Positions 11,571-23,414 of a DNA stretch of 64,000 nucleotides are shown here, piece after piece. The notes under the pieces were generated by a model. The model saw only the letters and a program-made list of their open reading frames with translations, searched no databases and was not told the DNA's origin. The DNA comes from Mixia osmundae IAM 14324 (Eukaryota > Basidiomycota > Mixiomycetes > Mixiales > Mixiaceae). Made by a program: the position numbers and the translations under genes. Location: positions 1,117,616 through 1,181,615 of the forward strand of contig NW_014575562.1 of assembly GCF_000708205.1 (NCBI RefSeq), given 5' to 3'. Within the stretch, counting starts at the first letter, position 1. Each line of letters starts with the position of its first letter.

Positions 11571-14500
11571 ATGGCGAGCGACATAGACTCGAAGAGCAGG
11601 ACAGTCTCTGTCAGACTGCAGGCTCGGCATGTTGTCGTCCTTCATACGCTTTCCGCCTTGACGGCGTTTGGATCTGCGCTGCTGGTCGGCTGTGCACTTC
11701 ACTACCGCAAGATTGTCCAAAACGCATGGTATGGCTACCCTCAAGAGGTCCGTCATACCCACGCAACATCATTTGAGACTCCCTGAAGCCACGTGCAGTG
11801 GTTTCCGTCCGTGTCTGCGACCATTGGCGATCGTTACCCCGAACGGAGCGTGTACCAACTTGGCCTGGCCTTGACGGCGCCTTCTCGCTTTGCCATGCTC
11901 TCCATCCTTGCCGTCGCCGTCAGATCACGGTGCAGTCAACTGGCCCTACCTCTGCTGCTCGTCGGCACGCTCAGAAGCATCGCCGCAGGCGGCTTTACCT
12001 ACGTTACTTCTTCGGACGATCCGTACGCGCATGATGTCTTCATGATCTCCTATCTGGGTTGGTCTCGCCGTTCTATGACGACAGGGGACGCGCGAATCTG
12101 ATATGGCTAGCTGCCAGTGCTCACAATACTCTGGCAAGGGATATGTTGGTATGCCTCTGGCACGGTGCAAGCGCGGCTCTGGCGAAAACGCTTCACCGTC
12201 TCCTTCTATGCAACTCTCGTGCCGCTCGTCTACTGGTATATCCAGCACAAGGTCAAACGACAGGCAGGCGCATATTCAATCTACAGCCTGTTCGAATGGT
12301 CCATCATCATTCAGGATGTCCTGTTTGACGCCGCAAATTACTTTGATCTCGAAGGGCTTGCAGTCACTGTGCAGGGTCAAGTCGCGCATGCGCCTCTCGC
12401 CCCAGAGGCGACGTTATCTGCCGCGCCGCTGAACAGGGTCAAGTGGGTTTAAATTTGTCTCTGCAAGGCAACGCTATCTGACGCTTCGGCTCAGACCAAT
12501 GCCCCGCACACCTTACGCAAAATCGCTGGCGGCTCTGCGTGCGCTGACACCTTTCGAAGCTGCCAACTTTGTAGCAGATGTCTACCTAGGTCGATCGCCT
12601 GCTCATTTTGCTCTCGATCTTCACACTCATCCATAGCCAGTATATAGATTTTCTTTTCTGGTCGACTTGGTCAGCTCATGCGCTCACTATCTTTTTCTTT
12701 TCGGTCTATGACATGGGTGCGTATCCGCGGCTTCGGCCTCGTACCGGCTGATATAGATCACAGGCATGGCCGGCAAAGAAGTCAACCTGTTGACGACGCT
12801 CTCGCCATTCTTGCTATGCATCCGACCGTTGCGCAACTTGGCCGTGCAATACCCAGCTCTATTCCATGCAGCGAGTCTGGCAGGCTTGGGTTCATACAGG
12901 TGGTACTCCTACTGGCCGAGACTGCACTATACTGCTCTTGCCAATGGCGTCCAGGCCTTTTCGTATGGCGCCACGTGGTGGGCCGCTGCCGCTTCGCCCG
13001 CAAGGATTGACTATAAAGCCAATACATTTCTACTCGGACTGATTCTGCACGTAGTCGCCAAATTTGCAAACCACAGCAACAACCCGATCTGGCCTGTCAT
13101 GACAGAGGTCAATGGCGGTTGGAACAAATCCGGTCTTGCGCTAGCTGGTCTTGCCATCGTGCTCCTAACTCTCCGTCCGCGTCCCAGGGTGCCTCAAAAG
13201 CGAGCGAGTGATGCCCGAGGCTACGCCGTCATATCTGCTCTCGCGCTAGCAGCCATGCTCTTCTGTCTTCACTCACTGCTCAGTGACTCTGGCACAATCA
13301 TTGCTTACGGTTGGACGGGCTATCCCGTCAAGGGTCCCCAGGCATTTCCTCATGGCATCATGACGATTGCTGCAATGTGCATCGGCGTCTATGTCTCGAA
13401 TTCAAAGTATCGCTTCGTCGTGCGCACGCCCGCCTGGTCACTCGCAGGCATCATGGCATTCGCGAACCTGACGTTACACTCTGATTGGCACGGCTTCTTC
13501 GGAGGCTTAGCCTTTGCGATCTATGTGACGTCAAGTTTCCCAACACTCCTTCAAGCAGCCAGCCAACACTCGCCAGCCCTGACCTTTGGTCTCGCCTGGT
13601 TGTTCTACAAGCTTTTCGCAGTCGTCAATACATTCACGGTAGCATACGCATTCGTGCCAGGGGGTACCTACTTTCGCGAAAGAACCAACACGGTCAACAT
13701 CGTCATGCTCGCTTGCATTGTCATTGGCCTTTTCAATGTCAAGGATCTGCCGCGACCAGGACTGGCTGCTCGCACGCTGAGACATCTGCGACTTGCAGCT
13801 CTAGTCATGCTCCTAGCTGTCGCCTGCCTTGCTGGCTCGCTTCGCAAAGTTGCCCGCGCGTCTATCGAGCCTTTCACCGCGCCAGAACACCGCATGTTCA
13901 CAGGCGGTATCCAATGTCTGCATTTCGGTCTCGATACCTATATGTGGGAAAGTAATAGACGACTACTTGACCTCTTGCGAGATGCCCAGGTCGACGTCAT
14001 GGGCTTCCTAGAATCAGACTTGCAGCGCATCGTGACGGGCAACCGTGATATGACTCAGTACGTCTCCGAGACGCTCGGCTATCATGTCGATTTGGGTCCA
14101 GGCCCGAATAAGCATACCTGGGGTGCTGCGCTGCTTTCCAAGTTCCCCATCATCAACTCGACGCACATCCTTTTGCCCAGCCCTCATGGCGAGCTCGCGC
14201 CTGCTATACATGCCACTCTGCTTATCTATGGCACGCTTGTGGATGTTTGTAAGTCTTGTCGCTTCATTCAGTGGTGCACTGCTAACCCACGGCGCGTCAG
14301 TGATCAGTCACAATGGGCAAGAAGAAGACACGCTCGATCGGCAGCTTCAAAGCGAGACGCTAGGCCGCATCATGGCTGATAGCTATCCGCGACCGTTCGT
14401 CTTCCTTGGCTATGTCGTCACGAAGCCGCAAGCACCCAAGCCAGCGCCATACTACTACCTCAAGGAAGATGGTAGAATGATGGACATCGATCCGAGCGAT

Positions 14501-14899
14501 AGCGACAGATGGTGTCAATACATCTTCTGGCGTGGCCTGCGACGAACGGCATATGGCCGCCTGCATCGCGGCAAGCCAGGCATCAGCGATACCGAGCTAC
14601 AGATCGCAAGATTCGTATGTCACTTTCTAGCTGGGGAACACTGCTGACTGTATATGTAGCATGTGCCCACCACGCCCATCAATCCCGGCAAAGATCTCGC
14701 CGGCTTCAGGCGGGTGCCAGATGAACATCTTCCTCTGCAATGGCGACTGCCAGATATCTTCAAAGGCGAAGGTATTCGGGGACATCGCTATCATGCGCTT
14801 CTCAAAGACGGTAAAGAGGGTCTAGCCTGGCATTATCTAGAGGAAGACTACTATCAGCGCGAGATCGCATCGTTCTATGAGAACGACACTGCAAAATGA
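11571..14899 (+). CDS. CWH43: CWH43-like GPI-anchor lipid remodelling protein
   Basis: Replaces GPI-anchor diacylglycerol with ceramide in the ER. The N-terminal half is the PGAP2/Frag1 membrane domain (ATIGDRYPERSVYQLG, YSIYSLFEWSIIIQDVLFD). The C-terminal half is the PGAP2-interacting domain: multiple helices, then an endonuclease/phosphatase-fold region (DVMGFLESDLQRIVTGNRDM, LGPGPNKHTWGAALLSKFPI, VISHNGQEEDTLDR, GHRYHALLKDG). About seven short introns. The halves join through FLFWSTWSAHALTIFFFSVY and MAGKEVNLLTTLSPF, a conserved stretch of the fused yeast protein, so this is one gene. The exact splice after EAANFVAD (near 12570-12640) has two in-phase options. The catalytic-like Glu, Asp and His residues of the C-terminal domain are present. 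Convergent with the RhoGAP gene. Confidence 0.92.
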
Positions 14900-15025
14900 A
14901 GACCGCAACGCAACTGTTGTTGTATGCTCTGTGCAATACATCGGCCTTGTCCTAATGCTACTGCCCACTCTGCAGTTTCGTACATATACACGACACACGG
15001 CACATATTTGCTCTCAGTCAGCAGG

Positions 15026-16812
15026 CTACCTCCTCTTCCACGGCGGCGACCAGGCTTTCCTGCCCTCTGCACCCGCTGATGTCGTACCTGAGCTATCTCT
15101 GGCCATACCGGCCGATGGCTTGACGTTATTGAAGAGCTCTGTGGATATCGGCTGGGCAGTCAACGTGAACGGCTGCGGCTCTAGCTTGTCCGCCCTCCGC
15201 CTTGGTCGTGCCGAGGAATTGGGCACAGTCCTAGACCGCTTGACTTGGACGCCATTGCTATTGATGGGTATATCGTCGCTGATAGGGGGTATTGCTGGGG
15301 CCAGCGAGGGTTGCGAAACCGAAAGTGGCTTTACACGAGACGCATTGGGTATTTGGTCCAAGTGGCTTCTCCTACGTCGACCATTCTGGCTCTTCTCGGA
15401 CTGGTGCCGCCGTAGCGGCCGGTCGGCTTGCACAGCAGATGGAGGCCGATCAGAATCGGTATCGGTCGGGAGAGCAGGCACTGGTCCTGACGATCTGCTC
15501 GCTATAGACGACGGCGCAGCGGAAGCGGTAGTGTTCTCGCTTCGGGCTGTCAACCGTTTGTCCTTACGTTTCGCTGAAATACGCTTGCCGGTCTGAGGCA
15601 AGCGCTGTACGAATTGCGACTGATGTTTGATGAGGAACTCGAGCACCTGCTGGCTGCGCCTGTGCTCATTCGCATCTGCCGTCATTTGCGCCTTCGTGGC
15701 AGACGTATCTTTCACATCAGTCACGGGTGTAGGCGCAGCTCGCAGTAAGCCAGGCTGGAATATGACTGCCAGATTAGAAGCCGTCATGAGTGTATGCTCG
15801 TGGTTTCTGTCGAACACGGATAAGAGATCGAGCACGTAGTAGAACAAGTGATGAGATGGCGGCGGTAAGCTATTGATCAGATTTGATAAGCCGTCAATGA
15901 TCTTCGGCTCTGTAGGCTGTCCAGTGGGAGGTATCGCATCTCGAAACGCTGGATACATCTCAAAAGGTATGATGGGATGCTGTGGGACGAGGTCAGCGCA
16001 GTCGACGGAAAAGCAGCGCGCAACGCACAGGGAGCATATTAAGATACCGCCTGAAGACGCTAGCTGCGTCGTGCACGCTATACACATCCCATGTGAGGTC
16101 CTTGCCATATCTGTGAAAGTGGTCAGCTTGGTCTCAGACACGAGCTGCAACCAGCAATGCTGACCTTGGCGGGCTGTCAAAGATCTGCTCGAGCTCCCTG
16201 ATTCTCTTATTGGAGCCAGAGACGCGGAAGATGCCTTGCGTCTTGATGGCTGGGAGTAACAGATGAGCTTGTGATGGTCTCGCTATGGGCCTCGTGCTCA
16301 CCGTTTTCCTTGAGAAACAAGCCGCACTTGGCGATGACGACGGGTATATATCCATAGATGAATTGCTTGTCGTCCGAGCCTAGCATACTGATGGCGACTG
16401 ATGCCCTCCTCAGGCTCTCCTCCAGTGGCACGCCAAAGACGCTGCTGGCCGTCGGAGCCGTCCTGCTCATCCACGACTCTCCGGATGAAGGCGAGCGCGA
16501 CTCGGCGATCTGTGCGCTCGACATGGAGGGCAGCGGCAGAGGCGTGGAGGATCTCGCTCCGGTGTAAATGCCTGAATCATGCTGGCGAGAGGTGGCATCA
16601 TGACTCTGTCGTTGTCTCGCTAGTTCGGTCTCGCTCGTCATTGACTTGAGGACGAATGACGACTGAGCGGGCGCAGCTGCTGAGTTGCGATGACTCGCTT
16701 GTGTGGGCGCATTGAGCCTGAACAGGTTTGACAGGCCTTTCCAGGGACTGGACGATGCCTTCTTGGCCTCGCTTTGTCCCGTCATGGCGTCGACGGTGAC
16801 GGCGTTTCTCAA
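15026..16812 (-). CDS. RhoGAP protein, SAC7/BAG7 type
   Basis: GTPase-activating protein for Rho1-type GTPases, acting in wall integrity and actin polarity. After a Ser-rich N-terminus (SSPWKGLSNLFRLNAP), the RhoGAP domain begins FGVPLEESLRRASVAISML and IYGYIPVVIAKCGLFLKEN. Splicing leads into TQGIFRVSGSNKRIRELEQI, which carries the arginine finger, then WDVYSVHDAASVFRRYLNML, PIIPFEMYPAFRD and MTASNLAVIFQPGLL. Three introns; the first needs donor GTGAGC and acceptor CTCCCAG to give KENAIKTQGIF. The C-terminal 170 residues are Ser/Pro/Arg-rich and probably disordered. The order and the VPLEESL entry match the Sac7/Bag7 subfamily. Confidence 0.88.
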
Positions 16813-17222
16813 AGGCGACGACCAGTCCTGGCTGGAGATCAGACGGGGCGCAGGATAAGCCTTGCTGATCTATGGCTCTGCCGTCATCGCCAGTCAAGGG
16901 TACGACCAGTGCTGTCGAAGCTGTACTTGCGTTCGAGGCACCTCACGCCTCGTTGCCGATCCTGGCGCTTCGGCTAACTTGGTTTCTGTGAGCACGAGCT
17001 GACGGAGATCCCTCGCGTGGCCCTCAGCTCAATTTGTGCCTGTGCAGGCGTGGTCGCACGTCGAGCTCGGCTGTCGTCACCCGCTCACGACGTCGAGTAG
17101 GTAGCAGCGTGCGAGATCTCTCGGCTGAGATCGATATGCGCTGCGTTCCACGCGTAGCTCAAGTCCCGCGACTGGACCGCGCGAGACAGAGCACAGAGGG
17201 CCTTCCATGATGCATGGAGAGA
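16813..17222. other. Intergenic, about 410 bp
   Basis: Between the start of the RhoGAP gene and the stop of SET1, both on the minus strand. No open frame with coding character, no RNA gene and no repeat seen; it presumably holds the RhoGAP promoter and the SET1 3' end. Confidence 0.5.
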
Positions 17223-20200
17223 TCAGTTCAAGAAGCGCTTGCACTTCGGACTGCCGCAGAGGCAAGGGATCTTGAGGTCATCGCTCTCCGTCGCAAAGTG
17301 GTAATCTAGTCGATGCTGGTCAGCGGTACTACGCGAGGAGAGGCTAGTCGCGCACCATAGGTGATCTCATCGCCAGGCTCAATGTCTGTCAGTGCGTAGA
17401 TGACGATCTTCTTGTGTCCGCCGATCGTGATGATCCGCGCAGTGCAGTTAGGCGCACAGCAATGGTTGATCAGCCGCCTGTCTCGACTGATCGTCAGCGC
17501 TACCGAGCTTTATGCGACGCGAGGAGCACGCACGCATAGGTCCCTTTCTTCGTCGCATCGACGACCAAATCGTCGTCGACACGGAACAGATAGCTGCTAC
17601 CGATGCCCATCTTCTCGTACGCCTTTTCGCGTTTATCTGCGACTTGTTGCCTGATGAGCTCGCCGACATATTCAATGATCATGTCTCGCGCTGGGATATG
17701 CTCCATTGCGTAGAGTCCCCAGTCGTGGATAGGCGAGCGCGCAAACTTGAGCTGCTTCTTGCGCGACTTGAGCTGGTTGAATTTGAGCAGATCAGATCCT
17801 GCTTCTGTCGCGGCTGATTTACGCTGCTGCTCCATATCGAGCACGAGGCGACGCGTATTCGCACGAGCGAGACGAGAGATTGCAGTCGACGATGCCGGTG
17901 CTTGGCCCTTCTCTGGCACCTCGACGATCGCCCGATTTCGCTCTGGCAGATAAGCTGACTTCTGAGCTGGAGCGATTGGGTAATAGCCCTGCGCTTTCGC
18001 CGAGCCAGCTTCATGACCTGTCGCCACTGCCGGTGACTCGTCGTATTCGTCCAGATCAGCTTCTAGATTACGTGAATGGAGAGGTTCGCCATTCTTGACC
18101 CGTGCAATGGCCATGCGGAGGTACCAGACATCCTCATCGTCCCCTGCGAGCCCAGCAGCATAGATATCCGGCGTCGGGCTGCGCGGTCGAGTCAGAGCCT
18201 TCTGTCGCGCATCAGTCTGCGCTTGCGGCAGATTCGCGTCCGAATCTGCGTCCGAATCGAGCTGCATGGCATCCTGCTTACTGACTGTACTATCAGTGGG
18301 CGCAGGCGTTGGCAAGCCATGAGCAGCTTCCTCCGCGTCCTCGGGATGCTGTATTTGCAGCCTGCCACGCGCCCTCTTTGCAGACCGAGCAGATTTTGGC
18401 GCATCCACGTCGACAATGGACACAGCGGGATCCTCTTCTTCCATGTCCTCATCATCTGAGCTTTCCGGCCGCCGTACAAGCCTCTTTGTCGCTTTCGGCG
18501 AGTCTGTCCTCGAGGCTGACGATGAAGTGCCATCTTCGCGCAGCGATTGCGGCGAATCTATGCCGAGGAGCCTGCGATCTTCCACCGTGTCCGGTGTATC
18601 TCGTTGCCGCCGTGGGAAGCCGGGCAGCTTTCTGATCTTGACCAGGCCGGATAGCCCACTCGGCGTGACTTCCTTGCTATGTTCGAGCGTTGGGCTGGCG
18701 GCAGGTTCCACTATAGACGGTATACTGGGAGCAGCTGGCTTTGATCGATGCTCTGTCAAGCGCTCGGCAATCTTCGCGCTCGCGACCCGGGCGCGCAGAT
18801 CCTGTCCAAAGGCGGTCTTCAGATCTCTGAGCAGTAGCTCTTTAGCTTCTCTTTCCAGCTCGGCGTCGGTCCAGATAGTCTTGCGAATTGCGACGGACTC
18901 ACGCCGACCAGACTTGTCAGCAGACTCATGAAGATCCAGCGCAAGCTTGATGCCCATATGGGCTTGACCTTGCAGCGCAACGTGGGCAGACTTTGCGCCT
19001 AGCTTGTCGCCGAAGACAACTACAAACAGGTTGTCGAGCGTGATGACCTGTTTAAACCCTGCGGTCAGTGCAAGCCGAGGTCTGAGGCATGAGACGGCTC
19101 ACTTCGAGGGCGCCATGAGGCTGAAACATGTCCATCAATTTGCTCGAAGGCAAGCGCGATCCATTTTGACGTTCGGCGCCGAAGAATTGACGCTTAAGCA
19201 GAGTCAGGTAGGGCATACCATTCCTGGCAAGCTTCGCATTGAGCCACTCGGGGAGGCTATCTATGTCATTGCTCTTGCGAGGACCCGAACGCGCAATGCC
19301 AGCATTCGCTGCTTGTGTCCGTATCCGCGCTCGACGATCAAAGACCTCATCGTCTGACTCCTCCTCTTCTGTATCCCTATCGCGAGAGCTTGCTCGAGAT
19401 CGAGCCGTCTGAGATCGTGTTGCTCGCCTTATGTCGTCCTGGACAGATAGGGCGGGCGTGCGTTGCCCGTCGTCAAGGCTGCTGTGACGCAACGCGGCTG
19501 CTGCGCGTTCGTCAAGGACGGGCTTGCTCGGCAGTCCGAAGCCCTTGCGCGCTGCCTCGATGGTATCAACGGCGTCCGTGAGCGCGGTGGCGACAGCAGG
19601 CGCTGATGCGGGAGTCTGCGCCGGCTTTTCGACTTTAGGTGGCGGCGGTGGATGGCGACGAAGCATCTCTGCTTTGACCCGTCGCGCCACGATGATTGCG
19701 CTATGGTCGAGATCGACTGAGATCAGACCATCTTCACCCTGAGCAGGCACGCCGATGCGTGTGCCTTGACTTTTCCGCATGGCCTGTACTGCAGCATTAT
19801 GGCCGTCTTGCTGGTTGTGGCGCCTCGAGCGCTTCTCTGCATCTTCCCGCCGACGGTCAGGCCGTCTGTCGACCTCATCGACAAATTTTATCCAGCATAG
19901 ACAAAGACTGCCGCCGGTCAGGGTATCATGCTTGAAGTCGAGCTCTGCTATTCGACCGAATTGAGCAAAGTGGCGATGAAGAGCTTCAGAAGTCGTCAAA
20001 CGGGTGTAACCTTGCACGACGATCGAAGTGACTGGGCCAGGCGGTGGCGCGCCCACAGACTGCTTGTCCCACTGCATAAAGCACGTCAGCGACAACCTAA
20101 AGGCTCCACTGTTAGCCTGCCTCGTAGATAATTATCGGCAACGTGTCGAGCAAGCGCATTTTGCCGCGCGCCTTCGCGCTCTTTGTCCTCTCCTCTGCCA

Positions 20201-21887
20201 CACCACGATGGCGGGGATCCTCGATGGGCCGCTCGAGACCATCGCCCTCGTGTCGGAAGATGAGAGTCTTGCTTTTCTTGACGGGATCGCTGTCAAGCGC
20301 AGGATCATATATGGCCAAGTAAGATTTCCGCCTCTCTACGCCAGGCCAGCCTGACGCAGGGACGGGCAGCAAGTCTTCGTCTGGAGTGACGACATGCTTG
20401 AATGTCTCCCAGTCGGGGTGATACCGAGCTGCAAAGGGGTGTAGCTTCTTGAACTCTGCTTCTTGTGCAGGTGTGCGCTGCTTGACTACTGTAGGTTCGG
20501 GCGACCGCCTCCTGACAGGTGGCTCAGCTCGTTTCGCTATCGGCTCAGGCGAGCGTCGCCGCCGCGGAAGCGGATCTGGCCGCCTTGTGTATTGCTCTGG
20601 TGATCTCCCTCGCGCGTAATGCTCGGGCGATCTACCTATGCCACGGTGATCTGCAGTTCTCCCGCGTTCGTAATAGTCTGGCGAGCGGCCGCGAGCACTC
20701 GGTACGTCAGGAGACCGCCGGTCAGACCGATAGCTTGCACGCGCTGGCTGCGAAGGTTTTGATGGCCGTGTGAAATTGCCGCGCTGATCAGGCCCAGGGG
20801 TAGGACTGACGCGAGGCGGCGGTGGCACTGCTGGCAGAGGATCGCTCGGTAATGGCGGAGGCATGATAGCAGGCGAATCAGGCGCCGCTGCAGTAGGCGG
20901 CAGAGCATCAACTGTTGCCTTGCCATTAGTGAGCACTGGAGAGCCGGCAGAAGGCGCGTCCCATCGCGATCGCCGCTGTCGCGGTGTATCTGGTGAGGTC
21001 GGTAGCTCAGCCGCAGAGTCCGAGATGGTGCTGGAATTCAGATCACTGGAATCGTGTGCAGATTTGAGTGGAGAGGTGAGAGCTCTGCCCTTGTTGCCTT
21101 TGGCTTTGAAGGAGGCTAGAGAGATCGAGATGGGTTGCACTTTGGGAGGGGCCGCAGGCCGCGACGAGCTAGGCTTGTACGCTGTCGGGCTATGCGAGCG
21201 ACGTCGCCCATGGGATGCGCGCAGAGCCGCGCCCGCGGTCTGGGCAGGACCGCGACCGTTGGTCTGCGGAGCTGGCTCTTTGCCTTGGCGAGAGTAAGAA
21301 AGCTTCTTCTCAGCGGGTGTAACCGACTCAGCAACAGTAAGTGAAAAGGGTATCTTGCTCGTGGAAGGGCTGGGCTGTGGGGCGGATCTGTATGGCAGGG
21401 CGACATTGGACTTACGTTGGTTCGACGCCGGGTTGAGCGCGACTGTCGCGACTGGCGACATTGGCCCATTGCGCATCGCCTTTGGCGCCGCAGAGTCCGC
21501 CGAGTGCGACAGAGATCCGGACGCGAGCTCGTCGGTTGGCTTGGCTGGGCTTGCGACGGGCGAGGAAGGCAGCTCGCCCTCTTCGAGCTCATCATCTGAA
21601 CCTGCTACAACTTCCCGTGGCGGACTCGGCTGCTTCGGCCCAGGCAAGCTCGGTAGCAAAGGAGGAGCTATATAGCTCGGCATGACAGAGACGCCATGTT
21701 GATCTGCCAGCGAAGTGCTGCCGCCTTTAGACTCTTTGCTGGCTTTTGTGGGAGAAGTGGTCGCAGCTAGCGCGAAGCTGCTTGAACTCAATGTCGTCCG
21801 ACTCTCCAACAGGGGCATGCGAGCACGCTGATCTGAACTATCAGCAACCGGCTGCGTCCGTTGAGGCTTGGTGGTAAAGCGAGGCAT
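17223..21887 (-). CDS. SET1: SET1 histone H3K4 methyltransferase (COMPASS catalytic subunit)
   Basis: Methylates histone H3 Lys4 as the catalytic subunit of COMPASS. The N-terminus is a long Ser/Pro-rich region with SPE(H/Q)Y repeats, then the conserved [23 protein letters not shown] junction. An RRM follows ([17 protein letters not shown]), a linker, the N-SET region ([20 protein letters not shown]) and the SET domain: [79 protein letters not shown] and the post-[16 protein letters not shown] at the stop. Five exons; the first intron (20072-20120) is GC-AG. The catalytic NHxC and GEEITYDY-type motifs are intact. Full length, about 1,480 residues. Confidence 0.95.
20072..20120 (-). other. GC-AG intron in SET1, 49 nt
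   Basis: The exon ends ATCTACGAG, the donor is GCAGGC, the acceptor is TTATGCAG and the next exon starts TGGGACAAG. The splice gives YE|WDKQSVG, the invariant junction ahead of the Set1 RRM. Reading on without splicing meets a stop three codons later, before any GT dinucleotide. A GCTGACG branch-like site lies upstream of the acceptor. Confidence 0.82.
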
Positions 21888-22378
21888 CCTCGTCGAGAGC
21901 TGCCAATCAGGCTTGCCTCGACGGGGGCTCGCTGAGCGCGCGAAGGCAAGCTCAGAGCTGTCTCGCCGAGCAGAGCGTCCGGTCAGCAGTCAGTGGCGCG
22001 AGAATCAGGAACAACATTGGCTGAGGTGCGGTCGAGCAGATGAGATCAGACCAGTCGAGCTCTGTTGTCACCGTGTCAACTCAAGTGGACGTACACTATG
22101 CGCGAGCTGGCTGACCTGTTTGTACGAGCATGCGCTTTGTCGAGATGTCTGCTCAGCAATGACTTGCTCGTGTTGCCTTCCTGCGACCGGCCTGAGAGCA
22201 GAATCGGAGCGGTCGCCTAACAGAAACAGGAGCGCGACGATTTGGCGCAAGCTCGCCCTTGACATCAATCAGAGATATCACCGGCGCCAAGGGCTGAATC
22301 AGCTGCCGAGAGCAGCAATCTGACGTGCACACATCATAGGGAGGTAACAGTGCCGGCTACAGACCGATCAGCGGCAGC
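21888..22378. other. Intergenic between divergent SET1 and UBC8, about 490 bp
   Basis: Presumed bidirectional promoter region. An ATG at 22159 could supply an alternative first exon for UBC8 through a long intron. Otherwise nothing recognisable. Confidence 0.45.
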
Positions 22379-23216
22379 ATGATGAGTTTGCCCGCTTACC
22401 CCAGCCGAGCAGCAGTGCTGACAATGCTCGCCGTCCTTGCCTTTTTCGCCTGCTGGATCATCCTTGCCTACCTCGCCGCGATTGAGCCTTTACAGCTCTC
22501 CAAAGCGACGGATAGAGACGGATGTGATGAAAATGTCAGTCAAGCTCACGCTATCTTGCATATAGGCAGATCTCAAGCTTCGACATCCGATCCAGGCTCA
22601 TGTCCGACTACGAAGTCACTCTCGTCAACGATAACATGCAAGAGTTCTTTGTGCGCTTCTATGGCCCAACAGAAAGTGAGTCATTATCAGACAGCCATGC
22701 GCGCGTGTTCTCAAGGCGCGCGGTTGATCAGCGCCTTTTGCTGGCGGAGTGTGGAAGATCCATGTCGAATTACCGGACCAGTACCCGTACAAATCGCCTT
22801 CGATAGGCTTCATCAACAAAATCTTCCATCCCAACATCGACGAGCTCTCGGGCTCAGTTTGCTTAGACGTCATCAATCAGACTTGGTCGCCCATGTTTGA
22901 CATGATCAACATTTTCGAGGTCTTTCTGCCGCAACTGCTGCGATACCCGAATCCGAGCGACCCCTTGAACGGTGAAGCTGCCGCGCTCCTGATGCGCGAG
23001 CCAAAGACCTATGAAGCCAAAGTGAAAGGTACAGTCAACCTCACCAAGCTGACAGGAGCTGATCCGTTGGCAGATTACGTACAGCGGTTCGCGACAAAGG
23101 AAGCCGCAGACGAGGCAGGCTCGGAGGACGAAGAAGAGGATGAGGAGGAGGACATGAGCGATCAGGATAGCTACAGCTCAGAGCCAGAAGAAGCGGCGGG
23201 CGAGATGGAGCTATAG
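22379..23216 (+). CDS. UBC8: Ubiquitin-conjugating enzyme E2, UBC8/UBE2H class
   Basis: E2 enzyme that works with the GID/CTLH ligase in yeast to degrade gluconeogenic enzymes. Recognisable sequence starts [13 protein letters not shown], then splices to [20 protein letters not shown], then (second intron, donor GTGAGT) [20 protein letters not shown] and [20 protein letters not shown], which includes the active-site Cys, and [20 protein letters not shown]. The C-terminus is a long acidic tail ([15 protein letters not shown]) characteristic of UBE2H. The 5' end is unresolved: the ATG at 22379-22384 would give [10 protein letters not shown] only through a non-GT-AG junction, whereas an ATG at 22159 needs a 330-nt intron. 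The coordinate given is therefore the likely but uncertain start. Confidence 0.88.
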
Positions 23217-23414
23217 CCTCACCCCCCTCATCCACGCGCTGCACGTCCGTCCATCATCGCAACCTCGCATTCGCTCCCCTGTTGCTCGCCGTACATTGTA
23301 GATTGTATGCAAGTCAGGAAACCCACCAAATGCAGAAAAAGCTATGGCTGCATGAGAGGTAAAGACAGTAAGGTAGGCCTACAAAACGATACACCAAGAT
23401 TTGCGCTTCCGGGC

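Noticed and set aside
11571-14899. Two separate genes, a PGAP2-like and a PGAP2IP-like protein
   Set aside because: Continuous splicing joins them through sequence conserved in the fused yeast-type CWH43, and no promoter-sized gap or independent signal for a second start is needed.
17223-21887. Separate RRM protein and SET protein
   Set aside because: The YE|WDKQSVG junction and the [18 protein letters not shown] junction are both characteristic of a single Set1 chain.
22379-22555. Hydrophobic open frame starting [14 protein letters not shown] as a small membrane protein
   Set aside because: It runs out of frame into the conserved UBC8 exon and has no support beyond a short hydrophobic stretch; it is most simply UBC8 leader and intron sequence.
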